A stretch of 64,000 nucleotides of DNA, from assembly GCF_000614065.1 (NCBI RefSeq), contig NZ_BAKG01000003.1, positions 124,001 through 188,000 of the forward strand, in the 5' to 3' direction. Shown here in pieces: positions 9,454 through 18,451 of this stretch (position 1 is the stretch's first letter; every line of letters begins with the position of its first letter). A program made the translations under genes and the position numbers. A model generated the notes under the pieces. The model was not told the DNA's origin. It saw only the letters and a program-made list of their open reading frames with translations, and did not search any database. This DNA is from Prevotella dentasini JCM 15908 (GTDB lineage: Bacteria; Bacteroidota; Bacteroidia; Bacteroidales; Bacteroidaceae).

Positions 9454-11265
9454 ATGCAAGCAATCATTTTGGCAGCAGGAATGGGACGCCGCCTCGGAGA
9501 GTACACAAAGGACAACACCAAGTGTATGCTACCCATCAATGGCATAAGGCTCATAGACCGCACGCTGACACAGCTGTCCCGGCTCGGCCTCAGCAGGGTA
9601 ATCATCGTCGTAGGCTATCAGGCACAGAACCTGACGGACTATATCGGGCACCGCTACGATGACCGCCTGAAGATAGAATACATCAACAACCCCGTCTACA
9701 ACAAGACCAACAACATCTACTCGCTCGCATTGGCCAAGGAGCAGTTGGCACAGGACGACACGATTCTTCTGGAGTCTGACCTCATCTACGAGGATAGTAT
9801 CCTGCAACTGATTACCGACAATCCGGCACAGAACATCGCCCTCGTAGCCAAGTGGGAAACGTGGATGGACGGCACGGTAGTAAAGATAGACGAGGACAAC
9901 AATATCATCGACTTCATCGGCAAGCAGGCTTTCAAATACGAGGATGCCGATTCGTACTATAAGACGGTAAACATCTACAAGTTCAGCAAGGAGTTCTCAA
10001 AACACAAGTACGTGCCTTTCCTCAATGCCTATTGCGAGGCACTGGGCAACAACGAATACTACGAACAGGTGCTGCGCATCATTACATTCCTCAACTCTAC
10101 CGACGTGAAGGCCTTGCCCATCGGAGACAGGAAGTGGTACGAAATAGACGACGTGCAGGACAAGGACATTGCCGAGACCATCTTTGCCGATGGCGAAGAC
10201 CGACTGCAGAAATTCAACAGGCGGTATGGAGGCTATTGGAGATTTCCGAAGCTGCTGGACTTCTGCTATCTGGTCAATCCCTACTTCCCGTCCCGACGGA
10301 TGAAGGACGAGATGCGGGCTAATTTTGATACACTGCTTACGCAATACCCGTCGGGGATGTTCGTCAACTCCCTGCTGGCAGGCAAGTATTTCGGAGTCAG
10401 TCAGGACTATATAGTAGTCGGAAACGGTGCGGCGGAACTCATCAAGAGTGCTATGGAGAAGCTGGAGGGGAAAATCGGAGTCGTATTCCCTACCTTCGAG
10501 GAATATCCCAACCGCTACAAGGCTGAAGACATCGTTCGTTTCGTACCCGGGAACGAAGACTGCGCCTATACTGCTGACGACCTGATGCGATTCTTTGAAG
10601 ACAAGGCTATCCGCACTTTGCTGCTCATCAATCCCGACAATCCGTCGGGCAACTTCATTGGCAAGGCAGACGTGCTTCGGCTGGCAGAATGGACAGGGGA
10701 GCGGAACATCCGTTTCATCGTCGACGAATCGTTTGTAGACTTCACTGACGACTACGCCACCAACTCCCTGCTCGACGATACCGTCCTGCAATGCCACAGG
10801 CATCTGTGCGTGATGAAGAGCATTTCAAAGTCATACGGAGTACCGGGGCTGCGCCTTGGTGTATTGGCAAGTGCCGATAAAGAACTCATCGACTTCATCA
10901 AAAAGGACGTAAGCATCTGGAACATCAACTCCTTTGCAGAATTCTACATGCAGATTTACGACAAATACAGCGGAGACTACAATCTCGCCTGCAAGAAATT
11001 CATAGCCGAGCGCAACCGTTTCCTACACGAGCTTACAGCCATTCCTTGGCTGAAGGTAGTTCCTTCACAGGCCAACTACTTCCTCTGCAAGGTCAATGCG
11101 CCACACACATCCGGTGAACTGACCCGTCGCCTGCTCTTGGAACACGACATTCTCATCAAGGACTGCAACAGCAAGAATGCTTTGAAGGAGAGAAACTACA
11201 TCCGAATAGCCATCCGCGACCAACGGGATAATGACTGTCTGGTAAAAGCACTGAAAGAATTATAA
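9454..11265 (+). CDS. Fusion: LicC-like nucleotidyltransferase + PLP-dependent aminotransferase/decarboxylase-like domain
   Basis: Two-domain protein of 603 residues. The N-terminal 230 or so residues are a sugar-phosphate/phosphocholine nucleotidyltransferase: 'ILAAGMGRRLGEYTKDNTKC' with the Arg and Lys that bind nucleotide and phosphate, and 'LLESDLIYED' carrying the metal-binding Asp. From about 260 on, the protein is a fold-type I PLP enzyme of the class I/II aminotransferase group (HisC/CobD-like), with 'NPDNPSGN', 'FIVDESFVDF' and the Schiff-base lysine K459 in 'SISKSYGVPGLRLG'. The start is ATG 9454, since the fold begins there; a TTG at 9424 is in frame. With LicD next door it may make and activate a phospho-amino-alcohol. 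Substrates are inferred, not shown. Confidence 0.83.
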   Translation: MQAIILAAGMGRRLGEYTKDNTKCMLPINGIRLIDRTLTQLSRLGLSRVIIVVGYQAQNLTDYIGHRYDDRLKIEYINNPVYNKTNNIYSLALAKEQLAQDDTILLESDLIYEDSILQLITDNPAQNIALVAKWETWMDGTVVKIDEDNNIIDFIGKQAFKYEDADSYYKTVNIYKFSKEFSKHKYVPFLNAYCEALGNNEYYEQVLRIITFLNSTDVKALPIGDRKWYEIDDVQDKDIAETIFADGEDRLQKFNRRYGGYWRFPKLLDFCYLVNPYFPSRRMKDEMRANFDTLLTQYPSGMFVNSLLAGKYFGVSQDYIVVGNGAAELIKSAMEKLEGKIGVVFPTFEEYPNRYKAEDIVRFVPGNEDCAYTADDLMRFFEDKAIRTLLLINPDNPSGNFIGKADVLRLAEWTGERNIRFIVDESFVDFTDDYATNSLLDDTVLQCHRHLCVMKSISKSYGVPGLRLGVLASADKELIDFIKKDVSIWNINSFAEFYMQIYDKYSGDYNLACKKFIAERNRFLHELTAIPWLKVVPSQANYFLCKVNAPHTSGELTRRLLLEHDILIKDCNSKNALKERNYIRIAIRDQRDNDCLVKALKEL

Positions 11266-11808
11266 CGTCATTTCCTATCAAGAAAGGATAGTAGCCATTG
11301 CATAGTCATGGCTGCCATCCTTTTATCATATAGAGAAGTAAAGGTGTCAAAAACTCCAGTTTCCAAACTTGCTGTCAGCCCGTCAGCGGGAAGCATGCCC
11401 CAAAAGGCTGTTTTTCAACCTTTTACAGAGAATGTTAAAACTGACAGCAAAAATTCCAAAACAATGATAAGCATTGTTTGAATACAACAACAAGCGAATG
11501 TAAGGGCAGGCTTTCAGCCAGTCCGTCCCTAAAAGACGACACAGACAAGGGGATAGGCATGCGGACAGACATGCAATCTGTCTCTACAGCGAAGCGAATT
11601 TATGCGAGTTGCATATAACAATAAGCGAATCGTCGAAGCATAAGGACAATGGTCGCTGCTTAAAAATAACGCGAGTTCGGTATAAGAACAAGGCTTATGG
11701 CCATACCATAAACGCGTTGCCTTATACCGAATTCACGCTAAATACAATCAGAGAGACTGATTATACGGTTTCAGCTCTGCATAGCAGACGGTTCTGTCCG
11801 ATGGAACC
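11266..11808. other. 543-base intergenic region with degenerate repeats
   Basis: No convincing gene is seen between the end of the capsule operon and the convergent CotH-like gene. The stretch contains a small hairpin near 11458-11479 (AAACAATG/CATTGTTT) and a larger inverted repeat at 11671-11738. Recurring GCGA(A/G)TT words suggest a decayed mobile element or repeat, but no transposase fragment is readable. Confidence 0.5.
11671..11738. repeat. Imperfect inverted repeat
   Basis: GCGAGTTCGGTATAAG at 11671-11686 is nearly the reverse complement of CTTATACCGAATTCACGC at 11721-11738 (one mismatch and extra bases near the outer end). The 34-base loop has no T-run, so a terminator is less likely than the ends of a small mobile element or a structured RNA. 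Confidence 0.6.
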
Positions 11809-13242
11809 TTACTGGTTAAATACTTTCCTGCCATTGTGGATAAGCAGTCCCTTGGTCGTCGGACTTACTCTCTGACCTTGCAGATTGTAGTATTCACCCG
11901 ACCGTAGCGGCTTATCCGCCGACACAGTGGAAACACCCAAAGTCGCTATTTGGCTGGAAAGGAAAGCCTTGCGGGCCGTAAACCAATTGACAGCCGCCAC
12001 AACATCCTCAGCAAGCGTTCCGCCCTTCGGATTGAAATTGCTGTCCGCCCATCTGTCCCAGTCTGCCTGACGCGACCTTTCCGCTGCCTTTCCTTCCTCT
12101 GTTTGCGGATAAGCCTGCAAGAAAGCAGTCATTTCATCGAAAAAAGTGGGAGTTATTTCATTCCACAGGGCCTCGTATGTCTCTGCAAAAGTACGGTTGG
12201 AACTGCCGAACAAACGCCCGAAGTAGTATTCGTCGTGTATTCTGGCCCAAATGTCGGGCATCCGCATAATGGCGTCAAAGTCCCATAGTGGCCCCATTCT
12301 GAACTTAGATTCCGCAGTATCGTCGTATTTGGTCAAAAACATATTCGATCCGGCACTGTCGTTGTCGCCCAGCAAATCATGGGCGAGCAGCCATGACGCA
12401 AAGGAGCGGACATCCATATAATCGGGATAAGTCCCATCCTCGATTGATTTTTCGAGATTGTAGACCGCAGTCTTTATGTACGACAACTGCTCCGGGGTAA
12501 GCTCATCGGCATCGGGATACTTGAACGTGTACTTAAAATAGTCCAGATACCAGTCGGAAAGGTAGCCTCCGGCAAACGATACGTCCTCGTTCCACCAGTA
12601 GGGGTCTTCCTCTATGACGTATCCATTGTTCTTATCTACATCAATTCGGCACTTCTCGTTTCTCTCCACAGCCTCTCCGAGCATGTACACGCCCCTATAG
12701 TCGCCATTGATGACCACATTGACACAGCGAACGGCAGGAGTCCATCCACGATGCAGCAGTTCCTGCGTCTTCATACCGATGAGGGTGTTCAGGCAGAGAA
12801 CATCATTCTTCAGCAGAACCCAATTCTTGTCCTTATAGGTCTTGTCGTCACCGCGCGACAACATGTCCCCCTTCTTCTCCAGCTTTATCTTGAATGACTT
12901 CTTGTCCTGATAGGCACTGGAGTTTCCGCGTATCTTGATGGTCATTCCGCTCTCTTTCTTCAGATAGTCGCCACTGTCGAAAAGAACATCGTTTCCCTGC
13001 CGTACCACCACACGACCGGGAACTTTCGTCGCGTTTTTCGTACCGTCTCCGATACATCCTTCGGGATGGGATACGTATTCGCAGGAGGGTTCCTCGGCAT
13101 CTACCGTGGTAACCAAGACTACAGGCAATCCCAGACTGAGCACCGAATCAGTACCAATCGAAGCATTTTGCCCCATTGCAGGGACGGTGAAAACACTCAG
13201 CAACAATCCGAACAGAATTTTTCTAATAGTTAATAATTTCAT
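11809..13242 (-). CDS. CotH-like kinase domain secreted protein
   Basis: Secreted 477-residue protein with a signal peptide at 1-25 ('ILFGLLLSVFTVPAMGQ') and a CotH-type domain over about 95-400: 'MTIKIRGNSSAYQDKKSFKI' followed by 'KNWVLLKNDVLCLNTLIGM' and 'GDYRGVYMLGEAVERNEKCR' are hallmark segments. CotH proteins form an atypical kinase family; some phosphorylate spore-coat proteins, and bacterial roles outside spores are poorly known. The C-terminus 'EYYNLQGQRVSPTTKG' matches the short tail shared by many Prevotella secreted proteins. It faces the capsule operon convergently and has its own promoter. Confidence 0.85.
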   Translation of the reverse strand: MKLLTIRKILFGLLLSVFTVPAMGQNASIGTDSVLSLGLPVVLVTTVDAEEPSCEYVSHPEGCIGDGTKNATKVPGRVVVRQGNDVLFDSGDYLKKESGMTIKIRGNSSAYQDKKSFKIKLEKKGDMLSRGDDKTYKDKNWVLLKNDVLCLNTLIGMKTQELLHRGWTPAVRCVNVVINGDYRGVYMLGEAVERNEKCRIDVDKNNGYVIEEDPYWWNEDVSFAGGYLSDWYLDYFKYTFKYPDADELTPEQLSYIKTAVYNLEKSIEDGTYPDYMDVRSFASWLLAHDLLGDNDSAGSNMFLTKYDDTAESKFRMGPLWDFDAIMRMPDIWARIHDEYYFGRLFGSSNRTFAETYEALWNEITPTFFDEMTAFLQAYPQTEEGKAAERSRQADWDRWADSNFNPKGGTLAEDVVAAVNWFTARKAFLSSQIATLGVSTVSADKPLRSGEYYNLQGQRVSPTTKGLLIHNGRKVFNQ

Positions 13243-13329
13243 AAACAGATATATTAAGTTAAAGTATAAAAACTTGCAATTACTTTGAACGACAAGCCCT
13301 TGACGTTCTGAACATCATGCGTAATAATG

Positions 13330-13360
13330 CAAAGATAGTCCTTTTCCAGCATATTGCAAA
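13330..13360 (-). promoter_or_regulatory. Promoter for the CotH-like gene
   Basis: Reading the minus strand, TTTG (13360-13357) and TATCTTTG (13337-13330) lie 19 bases apart, matching the Bacteroidota pattern. The transcript would have a leader of roughly 80 bases before the start at 13242. Confidence 0.65.
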
Positions 13361-13442
13361 GGAAAAACAAACAATTTTATACGCCCGGCATACAATATTT
13401 TACCACGGAGAGGGGTTATATAGTGTAAAAGATTCTAATAAT

Positions 13443-14552
13443 ATGTTGATGTATCTTGCTATCTGCCTGCTTTCCTTCGTGCTAAGTGTTGTGTGCGGAT
13501 TCGTTATTATACCCAAGATTATGGCTTTCTGCCAAGAAAGAAAACTCTATGACGTACCCGACGCACGAAAGGTTCACAAGAACGCCATCCCACGTCTGGG
13601 CGGAGTGTCGTTCATGCCAAGCATGCTTGTAGCGGCACTTGTAGCCACCATCGTATGGGTAAACACCAGCAAAGGGTGCAAAATCAGCATCAGCCCTTGG
13701 AGCATCTCCTTTGCCTTAGGGCTTGCCGTCATCTACATTACAGGACTTCTGGACGACATTTTCGGCTTACAGGCTAAGGTGAAGTTCATCATTCAGGTAG
13801 CGGTTTCCTGCCTCCTTCCCATTTCATGGCTCTATCTCAACAATTTCTACGGCTTTTGCGGTATTCACCATATCCCCTTTCTCGTCGGTGCACCATTGAC
13901 GGTAATCGTCCTTGTCTTCGTTATGAATGCCATCAACCTCATTGACGGTATTGACGGACTTTCCGCCAGCCTCTCCCTCATAGCCTTGGGCGGTTTCTTC
14001 TATGCCTTCTTCATAGAGCAGCTTTGGATATATTCCATTCTCATAGCAGGCCTGATGGGCGTGCTGATTCCCTACATGTATTACAATATATGGGGGAAAG
14101 TAGAGAAACATCAAAAGATTTTCATGGGCGATTCGGGAAGTCTCACACTGGGATACATACTTGGCGTGATGCTCATCAAGTTCTGCATGCACAATCCCAA
14201 CGTCATGCCCTACCGCAAGGGTTCCATGCTCTTGTCCATAACCCTACTCATTGTTCCCATCTTCGACGTAATGCGGGTCATCATAGTGCGACTGCAGCAC
14301 CGCAAGCCTATTTTCGGGGCAGACAAGAACCACATACACCACAAGCTCATCCGGGCAGGACTATCCCACCACAAGGCCTTGATTTCCATTATAGCCCTGT
14401 CGTTTTTCTTCGTAGGAATCAACCTTTTGCTGTTCAATCATATTCTTGTAACATGGATTATCTGTATAGATATGGTTGCCTACATCCTGTTCCACTATGG
14501 TATGGACATTGCCATCAGAAAGAAAGGAAATAGTCCTTTCGCCGAGAGTTAG
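13443..14552 (+). CDS. Undecaprenyl-phosphate GlcNAc/HexNAc-1-phosphate transferase (WecA/MraY family)
   Basis: Polytopic PNPT-family enzyme of 369 residues that moves a HexNAc-1-phosphate from UDP-sugar to undecaprenyl phosphate, the first membrane step of capsule or O-antigen assembly. Family motifs are clear: an Asp pair near 104-105 ('GLLDDIFGLQAKVKF'), 'NLIDGIDGLSASLS' at about 165-178, 'FMGDSGSLTLGYILG', and HIHH at 297-300 ('GADKNHIHHKLIRAG'). About 10 membrane segments are present. The start at 13443 fits the first helix; earlier in-frame codons back to 13317 would add an unlikely polar extension. The initiator role for the nearby capsule is inferred. Confidence 0.9.
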   Translation: MLMYLAICLLSFVLSVVCGFVIIPKIMAFCQERKLYDVPDARKVHKNAIPRLGGVSFMPSMLVAALVATIVWVNTSKGCKISISPWSISFALGLAVIYITGLLDDIFGLQAKVKFIIQVAVSCLLPISWLYLNNFYGFCGIHHIPFLVGAPLTVIVLVFVMNAINLIDGIDGLSASLSLIALGGFFYAFFIEQLWIYSILIAGLMGVLIPYMYYNIWGKVEKHQKIFMGDSGSLTLGYILGVMLIKFCMHNPNVMPYRKGSMLLSITLLIVPIFDVMRVIIVRLQHRKPIFGADKNHIHHKLIRAGLSHHKALISIIALSFFFVGINLLLFNHILVTWIICIDMVAYILFHYGMDIAIRKKGNSPFAES

Positions 14553-14576
14553 AACGCTTCACACGGGAAAGGACTA
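14531..14576. terminator. Hairpin at the convergent gene end
   Basis: TAGTCCTTTC at 14531-14540 pairs perfectly with GAAAGGACTA at 14567-14576 across a 26-base loop. It overlaps the last codons of the WecA-like gene and lies just before the end of the opposing lipoprotein gene. It has no clear T-run, so it is a weak terminator candidate. Confidence 0.4.
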
Positions 14577-14587
14577 CTACCGAGAGA

Positions 14588-15058
14588 CTAAAACTTCGTA
14601 AAATACAGACGGACCGTGCCGCCATCCAACATCAGCTTGCTGCTATTCACGCTCCCGACCGTCAAGACCGGAGTGAGCACCGTAATGCCATAATTGGCCA
14701 AAGCCGGCTCGTAGGCTTCCAGCGGACGGTCGCCGGAGGTACGGTCGAAGATATACGGGTCGGTCAATGCCAGTTTATCCCCATTCAGCGAGAAGCGATA
14801 AAGATAGCTTCTGTTAGGGCCGCCCTTGTCGTCAAGCTCCAACAGCCTCCCCTGAAACGACCAAAAGATGTGCTGCCGGCTCAAGTCGACAGGATCGGCA
14901 GGCGTTTCTGAGCTTTCCGCCACATATTCTATCTTGGTCAGATGCCACATCCCCTCCAGTTCTTCGGCATCATTGTCGGTCTCCAACGAGCAAGATGACA
15001 ACAGGAGAACGACAAGAGGCAGGAATAACAACAATATTCGTAATTTCCCTAACTTCAT
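14588..15058 (-). CDS. Lipocalin-like lipoprotein
   Basis: Putative lipoprotein of 156 residues: a lipobox-type signal peptide ('LLLFLPLVVLLLSSC') puts the lipidated Cys near residue 22. The rest resembles small lipocalin-like Bacteroidota proteins, starting 'ELEGMWHLTKIEYV' and continuing with alternating strands ('RQHIFWSFQGRLLEL', 'SYLYRFSLNGDKLALTD'). ATG 15058 is preferred over 15097 because the signal peptide begins there. It lies 69 bases downstream of the Wzi-like gene on the same strand, and the two may be cotranscribed. The ligand or role is not visible. Confidence 0.72.
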   Translation of the reverse strand: MKLGKLRILLLFLPLVVLLLSSCSLETDNDAEELEGMWHLTKIEYVAESSETPADPVDLSRQHIFWSFQGRLLELDDKGGPNRSYLYRFSLNGDKLALTDPYIFDRTSGDRPLEAYEPALANYGITVLTPVLTVGSVNSSKLMLDGGTVRLYFTKF

Positions 15059-15127
15059 ATTTTGCTTTATTGTGCCATGTCGTCTGCGAGGCGACACGGC
15101 CTGATTAGTAGTTTTGTATTATTGGTT

Positions 15128-16714
15128 TCAGAACAGGCCCGACTTGCTGAGAGTCAGTTGCAAACCATAGTTTATGCCGCCAAAAATGGCACCGAAGTCA
15201 GTACCGGCCCCTACTCTCACGCTCATTCCTTTCATCCAGTCTGCCATCCTCGTCCCGTGGAGAGTATAGGAGGCCTCTGCCAACAGACTGACGTTATGGT
15301 GCACTTTCGTGTAAGGATTGTCATAAGTACCCCATCCCTCCTGCCATGTGGCAAGAAATCGCCAGTTGAGAAAGTCGGAAGGATGCCCGCCCAACCCTAA
15401 ATGAAACGCCATGAAGCGGTTATTGGCAAACGAAATAGTCCCGTCCGTATTGTATATGGGCGACCGATAGAGCGGATTGCCCATTGCCTGTCCCCAATGC
15501 TGATGCCCGGGGAAGATGTAGTGATTGTAGAAATTATCCTTTCCACCGATATGGTCGGGCACGGTCTTGGTATGGTCGTGATAGACAGGGCCACTCTGAT
15601 ACTTGGTATAAAGATACTCCAGTACGAAATCGTTCAGCCAGCTATCAGGCTTGTAATTGTATTCCAGTCCCAGCATCCAGTCCTTGAAGTCGTAGAGAAG
15701 ATAGCGGCTTCGCTTCTTCTCCTGCCACTCGTCTCCTTCTCCGTAGCCGTCATAGTCAAGCTGAAACATTGAGGAATGGTCTTCAAAGAACTTGTCGGCA
15801 TAAACCGAGAAACTGCTCCAGTCGCCGTCATAGTTAAGACGCAGCACCCAGCTGCCGAGCTGGTCGCCCTCCACGTTCTTATAGGTTGTCTCGCCGGCAT
15901 CGGCACCACCGGGAACAAAAGCGTTCCAAAAGTCGCGTACTCCCGTTCCGCCCTTGCTCTGCTCCAGTGTACCGTCGGCAGCAGGCACATACGAGGTTCC
16001 GCCAAAGAGAGACACCATCTCCAGCCCCATCTCCAACGACCACGGACTAAACCGCTCTTCGTTGCCAATCTTCAGATAGCCGGCCTTTGAGTGATAGAGC
16101 ACACGGTCAGAATATTTAGACTGACGGTGGGTGAAGTCGTGCTGCCAGTTCTGGTCGGTCATCATACCGTAAGCTACATGCCCCTTCAGGTGCAGCCATC
16201 CGTTGCCGAAAGGCAGTGTCCAGTAGTCGGGCAAGGCCAGACGAACCTGCGGAACAGGACGGGCGTTGATGCCAAGGGTCTGAGAACCAGAACTGAGCCG
16301 GTTGTTCTTCAGTTCCAACGGCTGCTCCTTCGCACCGACGGTCAGTGTTCCGTGCCACCAGCGTCCCTCCACGTATGCCTGCTGAACTACCGCCTTGCTC
16401 GTATAGCCGAGGGGTACAGCCACATCAACACCATAGCCAAGACCGAACATGCGTCCGTCGTCGGTAGAAAGCGGACGAAAGACCGCACCACGCAAATAGC
16501 CGTTCATGTCCTCCAACGAACTCAATCCGTGTCGGTTGGCATTGAGCCACAGGGGCGTCTTCTTATCCGAGAAAGTCCCTTGTATCTCCACCTTGTATTG
16601 CAAATTCATCAGAGGTTGCAGGCTCGTAGTATCTTTCCTGACAGGTTCCCTGTATTGTGCAAAGGCTGCACTGCCCATCGTCCATGCTGCAAGAGCAAGC
16701 AAAAGAAGTCTCAT
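15128..16714 (-). CDS. Capsule assembly protein, Wzi family
   Basis: Outer-membrane beta-barrel protein of 528 residues with a signal peptide at 1-19. The region after it ('LQYKVEIQGTFSDKKTPLWL', then 'NANRHGLSSLEDMNGYLRG') and the barrel strands 'GYGVDVAVPLGY' and 'QAYVEGRWWHGTLTVGAKEQ' match the Bacteroidota Wzi group. In enteric bacteria Wzi anchors capsule to the cell surface. It sits near the capsule operon but on the opposite strand with its own likely promoter, so it may serve several polysaccharides. The family call is good; the bound polymer is unknown. Confidence 0.85.
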   Translation of the reverse strand: MRLLLLALAAWTMGSAAFAQYREPVRKDTTSLQPLMNLQYKVEIQGTFSDKKTPLWLNANRHGLSSLEDMNGYLRGAVFRPLSTDDGRMFGLGYGVDVAVPLGYTSKAVVQQAYVEGRWWHGTLTVGAKEQPLELKNNRLSSGSQTLGINARPVPQVRLALPDYWTLPFGNGWLHLKGHVAYGMMTDQNWQHDFTHRQSKYSDRVLYHSKAGYLKIGNEERFSPWSLEMGLEMVSLFGGTSYVPAADGTLEQSKGGTGVRDFWNAFVPGGADAGETTYKNVEGDQLGSWVLRLNYDGDWSSFSVYADKFFEDHSSMFQLDYDGYGEGDEWQEKKRSRYLLYDFKDWMLGLEYNYKPDSWLNDFVLEYLYTKYQSGPVYHDHTKTVPDHIGGKDNFYNHYIFPGHQHWGQAMGNPLYRSPIYNTDGTISFANNRFMAFHLGLGGHPSDFLNWRFLATWQEGWGTYDNPYTKVHHNVSLLAEASYTLHGTRMADWMKGMSVRVGAGTDFGAIFGGINYGLQLTLSKSGLF

Positions 16715-16736
16715 ATATTCCAGTTAGTTTCATCCG

Positions 16737-16744
16737 CAAAGTTA
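16737..16744 (-). promoter_or_regulatory. -7 element upstream of the Wzi-like gene
   Basis: The minus strand reads TAACTTTG, 23 bases before the ATG at 16714. The nearest TTTG upstream element (16771-16768) is 23 bases away, slightly long for the consensus. Confidence 0.45.
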
Positions 16745-16866
16745 ACAAAAAAAACGAAACCTGCCAACAAAGCGACGGACAGAATGAGAAAGGCAAGGCA
16801 GAAGGAAGGCCAAGAGTGTAAAACAAATTCAAAACCATCATCCGGCAACGGCCCAACGGCAGGACG

Positions 16867-16954
16867 ATAGTGCCGCTTTCGCGGTGTCAAAGTGTTGCTT
16901 TCGCATCATTGAAACGGCTTTTTCATGGTGCGAAAGCGGCACCTTCATTTCCCC
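16867..16954. repeat. 22-bp periodic array B (4 units)
   Basis: Units begin at 16867, 16889, 16911 and 16933. GTGCCGCTTTCG in the first unit and CGAAAGCGGCAC (16931-16942) at the last are exact reverse complements, so the outer units can pair. The order of units closely parallels array G at 47649-47736, including a shared GTCAAAGTG and CATGGTGCG/GCAGTGCG segment. It lies between two minus-strand genes. Confidence 0.85.
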
Positions 16955-17085
16955 TCTGTTCTTATTTCTTAGAATGGGCCTTTCGGAATCTGAAATCTTA
17001 TGCGTCCATGGCCTGTTCCGATGGCGGTCTTATCGTACGTTATAAAGGAAGTGGCAGTTTTTCTGGATAGCAAGTGTGGATAAAG

Positions 17086-17114
17086 AAAAAGCCCTCCTCC
17101 GCGAGGGAGAAGGG
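17086..17114 (-). terminator. Intrinsic terminator of the sugar transporter gene
   Basis: On the minus strand GCCCTTCTCC pairs with GGAGGAGGGC (one G-T pair) and is followed by TTTTTC. It lies 20-50 bases after the transporter stop codon. Confidence 0.8.
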
Positions 17115-17133
17115 CCGTATGGGGCAGACAGAC

Positions 17134-18447
17134 TTAGTCTACGGGAATGTCCTTGTTGACATTCTTGCTGCCTATAATGGCGTAGAAGCACATGTAGGCT
17201 ACGCCTAAGAATGGTACGATGTAGGAGGTCAGATAGCCTGCGTGGTCGGCGATGAAGTTCTGGAGCAGTGGTATGATACCGCCGCCAACGACCATCATCA
17301 TGAAGATACCCGAGGCAGAGGCGGTGTATTTGCCCAGTCCCTCGGTGGCGAGGTTGAAGATGCAGGCCCACATGACGCTCGTGCAGAGTCCGCAGAGAAC
17401 CAAAAGCAGGGCGGAGATGGGTACGACTACCATCTCGAAAGAACTGCCCGTGAATACCGGCATGGAAATGGTGGTGCTCTTGCCGAGGAGCATGGCCGAA
17501 AGTATCAGAACCATTGCGACGGAAGTTGCACCCGTCATCAGGGAACGGCTTGAAATCTTATCGGCAATAAAACCGCCACAGAAGCGGCCTGCAAGCATCA
17601 GAAACCAGTAGGTGGCTGCCACCGATCCGGCGATGGCCGTGGCTGTCTGTGGGTTAAGACCGCCCCCGGCAGCAGTCGTGTCGGACAGATAGTAAATCAT
17701 CGTACCGGGGATTCCCACTTCAACTCCGACATAGACGAAGATGGCTGCAACGCCCATGACAAAGTGGCGGAACGCCCACGGTGAGTGCTCGAAGACGGTA
17801 TTGGCACCTGTCTTGCCGAGTTCCGGGTCCTGAATGGGGATGAAGCTGAGAATGACGAAGGCTGCTGCAAACACGCCCATGGCTATGTAGAGTACGGGAT
17901 TCACGTCTACCATGGAAGTGTTCTTGGTTACCTGACCTATCAGCGCACCGACGAAGAGGGGTGTCAGCGTGCCTGCGAGGGAGTTCAGCGTGCCGCCAAT
18001 CATGTTCAGCTGGTTGCCGCGGTTGCCGCCGCCGCCGAGAAGGTTCAGCATCGGGTTCACAACGGTGTTCAGCATACAGACGCAGAAGCCGGAGATAAAG
18101 GCACCGACAAGGTAAATAATGAAGCCCGTCATTCTGGAATCGGCGAAGAATCCCGAGCAGAACTGGGTCAGAACGCCGAGAAAACCTATTCCGATACCGA
18201 TGAGGGCGGTCTTCTTATAGCCGACTCTGGTCAGCATCTTGCCTGCCGGAATACCCATGAAGAGATAGGCAAGGAAGTTCATGGCATTGCCCAGCATGCC
18301 TACCGTGTTGGCACTCTCGCCTCCGAAGGAGCTTTTCCATATTACTCCGATAGGTGCTGCAAGGTTCGTAACGAACGAAATCATTGCATAGAGGAACATC
18401 ATTGTTATGATGGCAATGATACTTCCATTTTGTTTAGTGTTGCTCAT
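17134..18447 (-). CDS. Sugar:proton MFS transporter (glucose/galactose, FucP/GluP-like)
   Basis: Inner-membrane symporter of 437 residues with 12 predicted membrane segments. It belongs to the FHS/FucP branch of the MFS: 'NFLAYLFMGIPAGKMLTRVG' near 50-70, 'GYKKTALIGIGIGFLG', and 'FCVCMLNTVVNPMLNLLGGG' near 140. Bacteroidota members annotated as glucose/galactose transporters are often encoded in a galM-transporter-galK group. Here a galM remnant ends three bases before this start and no galK follows. The substrate is inferred from family and from that remnant. Confidence 0.85.
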   Translation of the reverse strand: MSNTKQNGSIIAIITMMFLYAMISFVTNLAAPIGVIWKSSFGGESANTVGMLGNAMNFLAYLFMGIPAGKMLTRVGYKKTALIGIGIGFLGVLTQFCSGFFADSRMTGFIIYLVGAFISGFCVCMLNTVVNPMLNLLGGGGNRGNQLNMIGGTLNSLAGTLTPLFVGALIGQVTKNTSMVDVNPVLYIAMGVFAAAFVILSFIPIQDPELGKTGANTVFEHSPWAFRHFVMGVAAIFVYVGVEVGIPGTMIYYLSDTTAAGGGLNPQTATAIAGSVAATYWFLMLAGRFCGGFIADKISSRSLMTGATSVAMVLILSAMLLGKSTTISMPVFTGSSFEMVVVPISALLLVLCGLCTSVMWACIFNLATEGLGKYTASASGIFMMMVVGGGIIPLLQNFIADHAGYLTSYIVPFLGVAYMCFYAIIGSKNVNKDIPVD

Positions 18448-18451
18448 TTTG

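Larger units (their letters stand above)
16715..17133. other. Intergenic region with promoter, 22-bp array and terminator
   Basis: These 419 bases hold the minus-strand promoter element for the Wzi-like gene (16737-16744), a four-unit 22-bp array (16867-16954) and the terminator of the MFS gene (17086-17114). No gene is supported. Confidence 0.6.

Noticed and set aside
11609..11875. Possible small gene in the gap after the capsule operon
   Set aside because: It runs across the inverted repeat and into the CotH-like gene, with no recognisable protein or promoter.
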